Part shown: one piece after another, positions 59,097 through 64,000 of the stretch
Position numbering within the stretch: position 1 is the first letter of the stretch
Layout of the letters: each line of letters begins with the position of its first letter
From: Sulfuriferula plumbiphila
Lineage (GTDB): Bacteria > Pseudomonadota > Gammaproteobacteria > Burkholderiales > Sulfuriferulaceae
Direction: 5' to 3'
Length of the DNA: 64,000 nucleotides
NCBI RefSeq assembly: GCF_009938015.1
Contig: NZ_AP021884.1
Coordinates: 3,164,585-3,228,584 of the forward strand
Program-made: the position numbers and the translations under genes
Notes under the pieces: model-generated
Databases searched by the model: none
Told to the model about the DNA's origin: nothing
What the model saw: only the letters and a program-made list of their open reading frames with translations

Positions 59097-60551
59097 ATGA
59101 TCGCCGCTTCTGTTATCCGCGACTTGCAAGCCTTGCTTCCCGCCTCCGCCGTGCTGACCGTACGCGAGGATGTGGCGCCCTATGCATCCGATGGCCTGTC
59201 TGCGTATCGATGCCAGCCTGGCGTCGTGGTGTTGCCCGACACCGAAGCCCAGGTCATCGCCATTTTGCGGCTGTGCCATGCTGCCCGGGTACCCGTCATC
59301 GCGCGCGGCGCAGGAACCGGCCTGTCCGGCGGCGCACTGCCGCGTGAAGACGCCGTGCTGCTGGGGCTGGCCAAATTCAACAGAATCCTGCGTCTGGACC
59401 CGCTGGCGCGCACAGCGCGCGTGCAGCCCGGCGTGCGCAATCTCGCCATCTCCGAAGCCGCAGCGCCGTACGGCCTCTACTACGCGCCTGACCCGTCCTC
59501 GCAGATTGCCTGCTCCATCGGCGGCAACGTGGCGGAAAACTCCGGCGGCGTGCATTGCCTGAAATACGGCCTCACTGTGAACAACGTCATGCGTGTACGA
59601 GCGGTGACCATGGACGGCGAGGCGCTGGAGATCGGCAGCGAGGCGCTGGACAGCCCCGGCTACGACCTGCTGGCGCTGATGCACGGCTCGGAAGGCATGC
59701 TCGCCGTCATCACCGAAGTCACCGTCAAGCTGCTGGCCAAACCGGAACGCGCGCAAGTAGTGCTGGCGGCTTTTGACCAGGTCGAGACGGCGGGTGCAGC
59801 GGTGAGCGCCATCATCGCCGGGGGAATCCTGCCGGCCGGTCTGGAGATGATGGACAAACCCGCGATCGCGGCGGCGGAAGCTTTCGTCCATGCCGGCTAT
59901 CCGCTTGACGCCGCAGCCATTCTGCTGGTGGAAGTGGACGGCACCAACGAGGAAGTATCTGACGCTGTGCTGCGCGTGCACGACATCCTCGCCGCCAGCG
60001 GCGCGACCGAAATCCGCACCGCCAATAACGAGGCCGAGCGCCTCAAATTCTGGGCCGGGCGCAAAAACGCCTTCCCTGCCGTGGGGCGCATGTCGCCGGA
60101 CTACTACTGCATGGACGGCACCATCCCGCGCCGCGCCTTGCCTGCCGTGCTGGGCGGCATTGCCGATCTGTCCGCGCAATACGGACTGCGTGTCGCCAAC
60201 GTGTTTCACGCCGGCGACGGCAACCTGCACCCGCTCATCCTCTACGATGCCAGCACCCCCGGCGAGCTGGAAAAAACCGAAGCCTTCGGCGCAAAAATCC
60301 TCGAGCTGTGCGTCGCCCATGGCGGCACCATTACCGGCGAACACGGTGTCGGCGTGGAAAAAATCGACCAGATGTGCGTACAGTTCCGCCCGCTCGAATT
60401 GCAGGCTTTCCACGCGGTCAAGGCCGCGTTCGACCCGCAGGGATTATTGAACCCGGGCAAGGCCGTGCCCAGCCTGCACCGCTGCGCCGAACTGGGCGCG
60501 ATGCACGTGCACGGCGGGCAACTGCCGCATCCTGAATTGCCGCGATTTTGA
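59097..60551 (+). CDS. glcD: Glycolate oxidase FAD subunit
   Basis: 484 residues. FAD-binding type 4 (PCMH) domain with RGAGTGLSGGALPRED and IACSIGGNVAENSGGVHCLK; C-terminal substrate domain with FHAGDGNLHPLILYD and GEHGVGVEKI. With GlcE and GlcF it oxidises glycolate to glyoxylate and passes electrons to the membrane quinone pool; D-lactate may also serve. First of glcDEF; the palindromic repeat upstream likely precedes its promoter. Confidence 0.95.
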   Translation: MIAASVIRDLQALLPASAVLTVREDVAPYASDGLSAYRCQPGVVVLPDTEAQVIAILRLCHAARVPVIARGAGTGLSGGALPREDAVLLGLAKFNRILRLDPLARTARVQPGVRNLAISEAAAPYGLYYAPDPSSQIACSIGGNVAENSGGVHCLKYGLTVNNVMRVRAVTMDGEALEIGSEALDSPGYDLLALMHGSEGMLAVITEVTVKLLAKPERAQVVLAAFDQVETAGAAVSAIIAGGILPAGLEMMDKPAIAAAEAFVHAGYPLDAAAILLVEVDGTNEEVSDAVLRVHDILAASGATEIRTANNEAERLKFWAGRKNAFPAVGRMSPDYYCMDGTIPRRALPAVLGGIADLSAQYGLRVANVFHAGDGNLHPLILYDASTPGELEKTEAFGAKILELCVAHGGTITGEHGVGVEKIDQMCVQFRPLELQAFHAVKAAFDPQGLLNPGKAVPSLHRCAELGAMHVHGGQLPHPELPRF

Positions 60552-60561
60552 CAGGTGCCTG

Positions 60562-61608
60562 ATGCAAGCAATCATTGACAAGGTGCACACCGCCATCGCC
60601 GCACAGGCGCCACTGCAAATTCGCGCCGGCGGCAGCAAGGACTGGTACGGCAACGCGCCGCTGGGCGAGCTGCTCGATATTTCAATGCACCGCGGTGTCG
60701 TCGAATACGAACCGGTCGAACTGGTGTTGACTGCAAAGGCAGGCACACCGCTGGCCGAAATCGAAGCCCTGCTCGCCGCCAACGGGCAGATGCTGTCATT
60801 CGAGCCGCCGCATTACGGCGCACATGCCACGCTCGGCGGCACCCTGGCGTGTGGCTTCTCCGGGCCGCGCCGCGCCCACGCCGGCAGCGCGCGCGACGCG
60901 CTGCTCGGCGTGCAGCTGCTGGATGGCCGCGGCGACGTGCTCAACTTCGGCGGCAAAGTCATCAAGAACGTCGCCGGTTATGACGTGTCGCGCCTGATGG
61001 CGGGCGCGCTGGGTACGCTGGGAGTAATCCTGCAAGCCTCGCTCAAAGTGCTGCCACGCCCGGCCAATGAGATCACGCTGCAATTCGAACTGGATCAGGG
61101 CAGCGCCATCGCCCGCATGAACCAGCTCGCTGGCCAGGCGCTGCCGATCTCCGCCGCCGCCTGGGTAGGCGGCGTGATGATGCTGCGGCTGGAAGGGAGC
61201 GCCGCGGGAATCCATGCTGCACAAGTAAAACTGGGCGGTGAAGTGAACCCGCACGGTGCTGCCTTCTGGCTGGCGGCGCGCGAACAGACTGCCGCGCTGT
61301 TTGCGGGCGATATGCCGCTGTGGCGGCTGTCAGTGCCCGCCACCACCCCACCCATTGCACTGCCCGGCAAACAGGCCGTCACCTGGGGCGGGGCACAGCG
61401 CTGGCTCAAGTCCGACGCCCCGCCCGGGCAGATCCGTAGCGGCGCAGCCCGGGCGGGCGGCCATGCCACGCTGTTTCGTGCGGCAGACAAATCTGCCGGC
61501 GTATTTCAGCCACTGCCCAAGGCAATGCTGGCGCTGCACCAGCGTCTGAAACAACACTTCGACCCGCACGGAATTTTCAACCGCGGGCGGCTCTACGCGG
61601 AGTTCTGA
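60562..61608 (+). CDS. glcE: Glycolate oxidase FAD-binding subunit
   Basis: 348 residues, a second PCMH-type FAD domain protein: FEPPHYGAHATLGGTLACGF, then FGGKVIKNVAGYDVSRLMAG, with a C-terminal AMLALHQRLKQHFDPHGIFN. Shorter than GlcD and lacking its C-terminal catalytic histidines, as usual for GlcE. Starts ten bases after glcD and ends two bases before glcF. Confidence 0.95.
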   Translation: MQAIIDKVHTAIAAQAPLQIRAGGSKDWYGNAPLGELLDISMHRGVVEYEPVELVLTAKAGTPLAEIEALLAANGQMLSFEPPHYGAHATLGGTLACGFSGPRRAHAGSARDALLGVQLLDGRGDVLNFGGKVIKNVAGYDVSRLMAGALGTLGVILQASLKVLPRPANEITLQFELDQGSAIARMNQLAGQALPISAAAWVGGVMMLRLEGSAAGIHAAQVKLGGEVNPHGAAFWLAAREQTAALFAGDMPLWRLSVPATTPPIALPGKQAVTWGGAQRWLKSDAPPGQIRSGAARAGGHATLFRAADKSAGVFQPLPKAMLALHQRLKQHFDPHGIFNRGRLYAEF

Positions 61609-61610
61609 CC

Positions 61611-62834
61611 ATGCAAACCCGGCTCGCCGATTTCATCCGCACTACGCCCGAGGGCATTGAGGCGGAACGCATCCTGCGCAGCTGCGTGCATTGCGGCTTT
61701 TGCCTCGCCACCTGTCCCACTTATCAACTCCTCGGCGACGAGCTGGATTCGCCGCGCGGGCGTATTTACCTGATGAAGCAGTATCTGGAAAGCGGCGAGG
61801 TGTCAGAAAAAACCCAGCTGCACCTGGATCGCTGCCTTACCTGCCGCAACTGCGAAACCACCTGCCCGTCCGGGGTGGAATACTCGAAACTGCTGGATAT
61901 TGGCCGTGACCTGATCGAAAAACAGGTTCCGCGCAACCCGCTGGCAGCCATGCAACGCTATGCCCTGCGCCAGGTTCTGCCGCATCCGGCGCTGTTTTCC
62001 AGCCTGCTTGCGCTGGCACGCGCTGCCCGGCCATTGCTGCCCGCCAGTCTCAAAACCAAGCTACCCGGCAAGCAGGCCGCCACCCCCCGCCCGCGCGCAC
62101 GCCATGCGCGCCGCATGCTGGTTCTGGAAGGCTGCGTGCAAGCGGCGCTGGCGCCCAACATCAACGCAGCGGCGGCACGGCTGCTGGACAAGATCGGCAT
62201 CACCCTGCTTGCAGCGGATAAAGCCGGATGCTGCGGTGCGGTCAGTTACCACCTCAACGCCCAAGGCGAAGGACTGGATTACATGCGCCGCAATATCGAC
62301 GCCTGGTGGCCGCATATCGAGGCGGGGGCAGAAGCCATCGTGATGACCGCCTCCGGCTGCGGTGTCACAGTCAAAGAATATGGGCATTATCTGCAGCACG
62401 ACCCAGCCTATGCCGCCAAAGCAGCGCGGGTGTCGGCCTTGACGCGCGATCTCAGCGAAATCGTGCTGGCCGAGGCGGAGGTGCTCAAAAGCCAGTTTGC
62501 GCCGCTTCCCAAGCCACGCGCGCGCGTCGCCTTCCATGCCCCGTGCACGCTGCAGCACGGCCAAAAAATCACCGGCGTGGTGGAAGCCCTGCTCAGCGTG
62601 GCCGGGTTTGAGGTGGTACCGGTCAGCGAGTCCAACCTGTGCTGCGGTTCGGCCGGCACCTATTCGATCTTGCAACCAGAAATTTCCAATCAGCTGCGCG
62701 AGCGTAAACTTGGCCATTTGCAGGCGCGCCAGCCCGAAGTGATTGCAACTGCCAATATCGGCTGCCTGACGCATTTGCAATCCGGTACCGCCACGCCGGT
62801 TCGGCACTGGATTGAACTGCTGGACGAAGTTTAG
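61611..62834 (+). CDS. glcF: Glycolate oxidase iron-sulfur subunit
   Basis: 407 residues. Two 4Fe-4S ferredoxin motifs (SCVHCGFCLATCPTY and CLTCRNCETTCPSG) followed by two CCG domains (DKAGCCGAVSYHL, SNLCCGSAGTYSIL). It carries electrons from the FAD subunits to quinone. Last gene of the carboxylate region; the following gene is gltB. Confidence 0.96.
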   Translation: MQTRLADFIRTTPEGIEAERILRSCVHCGFCLATCPTYQLLGDELDSPRGRIYLMKQYLESGEVSEKTQLHLDRCLTCRNCETTCPSGVEYSKLLDIGRDLIEKQVPRNPLAAMQRYALRQVLPHPALFSSLLALARAARPLLPASLKTKLPGKQAATPRPRARHARRMLVLEGCVQAALAPNINAAAARLLDKIGITLLAADKAGCCGAVSYHLNAQGEGLDYMRRNIDAWWPHIEAGAEAIVMTASGCGVTVKEYGHYLQHDPAYAAKAARVSALTRDLSEIVLAEAEVLKSQFAPLPKPRARVAFHAPCTLQHGQKITGVVEALLSVAGFEVVPVSESNLCCGSAGTYSILQPEISNQLRERKLGHLQARQPEVIATANIGCLTHLQSGTATPVRHWIELLDEV

Positions 62835-63019
62835 GCCTACTTCAATGGCAAATAAATGTGCTCTGTTGCGGCGCCATTCCGACGCATTTCAGTCAGGCCT
62901 GTCTTGGGCCAGCCAGTGAATGCCAAATCCCCCTGAACACGCGTGAATATTAGCGTTGCCTGATACCTGACGGGCGAGTAGAATTGGACTATTTCGCTCT
63001 AGATTTCGAGTTATCGCCA

Positions 63020-64000
63020 ATGGACAGACAAAGCTGGCTGGAGGGTACCCTCTACCGCCCCGATTTTGAACAGGACAGTTGCGGCTTCGGCCTGATGGCT
63101 CAGCTGGATGACCAGCCCAGCCACTGGCTGGTGCAGACGGCAATTTCATCGCTGGCCTGCCTGACCCATCGCGGCGCGGTGGCAGCGGATGGCAAATCCG
63201 GTGACGGCTGCGGTCTGCTGTTCAAGAAACCGGATGCATTTTTGCGCGCAGTTGCGACCGAATGCGGCTTCGATCTGGCGAAGCACTACGCTGCCGGCCT
63301 GGTGTTCCTGAATCAGGATGCAGCCCTTGCCGCCGCCGCGCGCGACACCCTCACCCGCGAGATGCAAGGCCAGGGATTGAGCGTGGCGGGCTACCGCCAG
63401 CTGCCCGTGGACGTTTCCGTGTGCGGTGAATACGCGCTCGCGACGCTGCCGCATTTCGAGCAGGTGTTCGTCAACTGCCCGGATTCGCTGGATGCAGAAA
63501 CCTTTGAGCGCAAACTCTACATCGCACGCCGCCGCACCGAAAAAGCACTGGCCGGCGACAAGACATTCTATATCCCCACCTTGTCCGGCAAAGTGATTCT
63601 GTACAAGGGCCTGGTGATGCCCGCCGCGCTGCCGGTGTTCTACCAGGATCTCAGCGACGAGCGCTTTACTTCTTCGCTGGCGGTGTACCACCAGCGCTTC
63701 TCCACCAACACCTGGCCGGAATGGCGTCTGGCGCAGCCGTTCCGCTACCTCGCTCACAATGGCGAGATCAACACCGTGCAGGGTAACCGCAACTGGTCGC
63801 TGGCGCGCGAGCGCAAGTTCGCCACAGCGCTGATCCCGAATATGGATGACGTGCGCCCCATCGTCGCCAGTAACGGCTCCGATTCGTACAGCATGGACAA
63901 CATGCTGGAAGGTCTGGTGATGGGCGGCGCGGGACTGTTCCGCTCGCTGCGCATGCTGATTCCGCCGGCATGGCAGAACGTGCCTTCGATGGACGCCGAC
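63020..64000 (+). CDS. gltB: Glutamate synthase large subunit, 3'-truncated by window edge
   Basis: The frame is open from the ATG at 63020 to the window end (327 residues of about 1500). The N-terminal amidotransferase domain is clear: the catalytic cysteine is in FEQDSCGFGLMAQL after a short propeptide, THRGAVAADGKSGDGCGLL follows, and later RFSTNTWPEWRLAQPFRYLA and HNGEINTVQGN. GltB takes the amide of glutamine and gives glutamate with GltD. Its promoter is in the 185 bases after glcF. Confidence 0.95.
   Translation, partial: MDRQSWLEGTLYRPDFEQDSCGFGLMAQLDDQPSHWLVQTAISSLACLTHRGAVAADGKSGDGCGLLFKKPDAFLRAVATECGFDLAKHYAAGLVFLNQDAALAAAARDTLTREMQGQGLSVAGYRQLPVDVSVCGEYALATLPHFEQVFVNCPDSLDAETFERKLYIARRRTEKALAGDKTFYIPTLSGKVILYKGLVMPAALPVFYQDLSDERFTSSLAVYHQRFSTNTWPEWRLAQPFRYLAHNGEINTVQGNRNWSLARERKFATALIPNMDDVRPIVASNGSDSYSMDNMLEGLVMGGAGLFRSLRMLIPPAWQNVPSMDAD

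Overview
The window is about 64 kb of GC-rich bacterial chromosome. It is read here as a betaproteobacterium, probably a Nitrosomonadales/Gallionellales-type lineage, although no 16S gene is present to prove it. Support comes from the order rsmI / yraN / SIS isomerase / dolP, separate rfaE2 and ubiD genes, a LivM-LivG fusion, DUF1840 and DUF202 proteins, a persulfide dioxygenase and a cyanide-insensitive-type bd oxidase. Gene density is high and start codons include TTG. No phage, integrase, intact transposase or CRISPR array was seen.

Layout. 1-8.6 kb: the 3' part of an RND efflux pump gene meets a cydAB-type quinol oxidase operon tail to tail. A stress-protein remnant, a low-GC hypothetical gene, pyrC and rsmI follow. 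8.6-12.4 kb: an envelope/LPS run (yraN, SIS isomerase, dolP, rfaE2, ubiD), interrupted by a 266-bp element of nested inverted repeats. 12.5-17.3 kb: a His-rich secreted protein, a DacB-type PBP, an EamA exporter, DUF1840, a deoxyinosine glycosylase and DUF202. 17.5-20.9 kb: an accessory zone with a lone PDC/Cache protein, a decayed DUF488 gene, an RHH-like protein, a GST and a PaiB remnant. 20.9-24.7 kb: a LapA-like protein, a TviB/TviC-like UDP-sugar pair and a secreted trypsin-like protease. 24.8-28.4 kb: persulfide dioxygenase, bioA and a twice-frameshifted Fic gene. 28.4-33.3 kb: groESL behind a sigma-32 promoter plus a perfect CIRCE operator, then a DUF485/ActP-type symporter pair and tRNA-Phe. 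33.7-39.7 kb: an HDOD-histidine kinase and a REC-PAS-GGDEF-EAL regulator, then PBP7-type pbpG and a small hypothetical gene.

40.5-62.8 kb is one long plus-strand carboxylate-catabolism region headed by a divergent IclR regulator. It holds lutABC (lutB frameshifted so that it runs into lutC), a Liv-type ABC transporter with a LivMG fusion, a peroxiredoxin, an MFS carrier, an MmsA-type aldehyde dehydrogenase, an AEC carrier, a tartronate-semialdehyde-reductase-type enzyme, a D-2-hydroxyacid dehydrogenase, a phosphoketolase-like ThDP enzyme, a DUF1537 kinase and glcDEF. Three promoter regions here share an ATTTCA-N5-TGAAAT-like site, suggesting a single IclR regulon for uptake and oxidation of two- to four-carbon hydroxy acids. 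The window ends inside gltB.

The least explained features are the 266-bp cloverleaf-like element (10161-10426), the ThDP enzyme plus DUF1537 kinase in the IclR region, the paired ACGGAG palindromes flanking that kinase, and the lutB-lutC frame fusion. All function calls come from reading the sequence; no database search was run.
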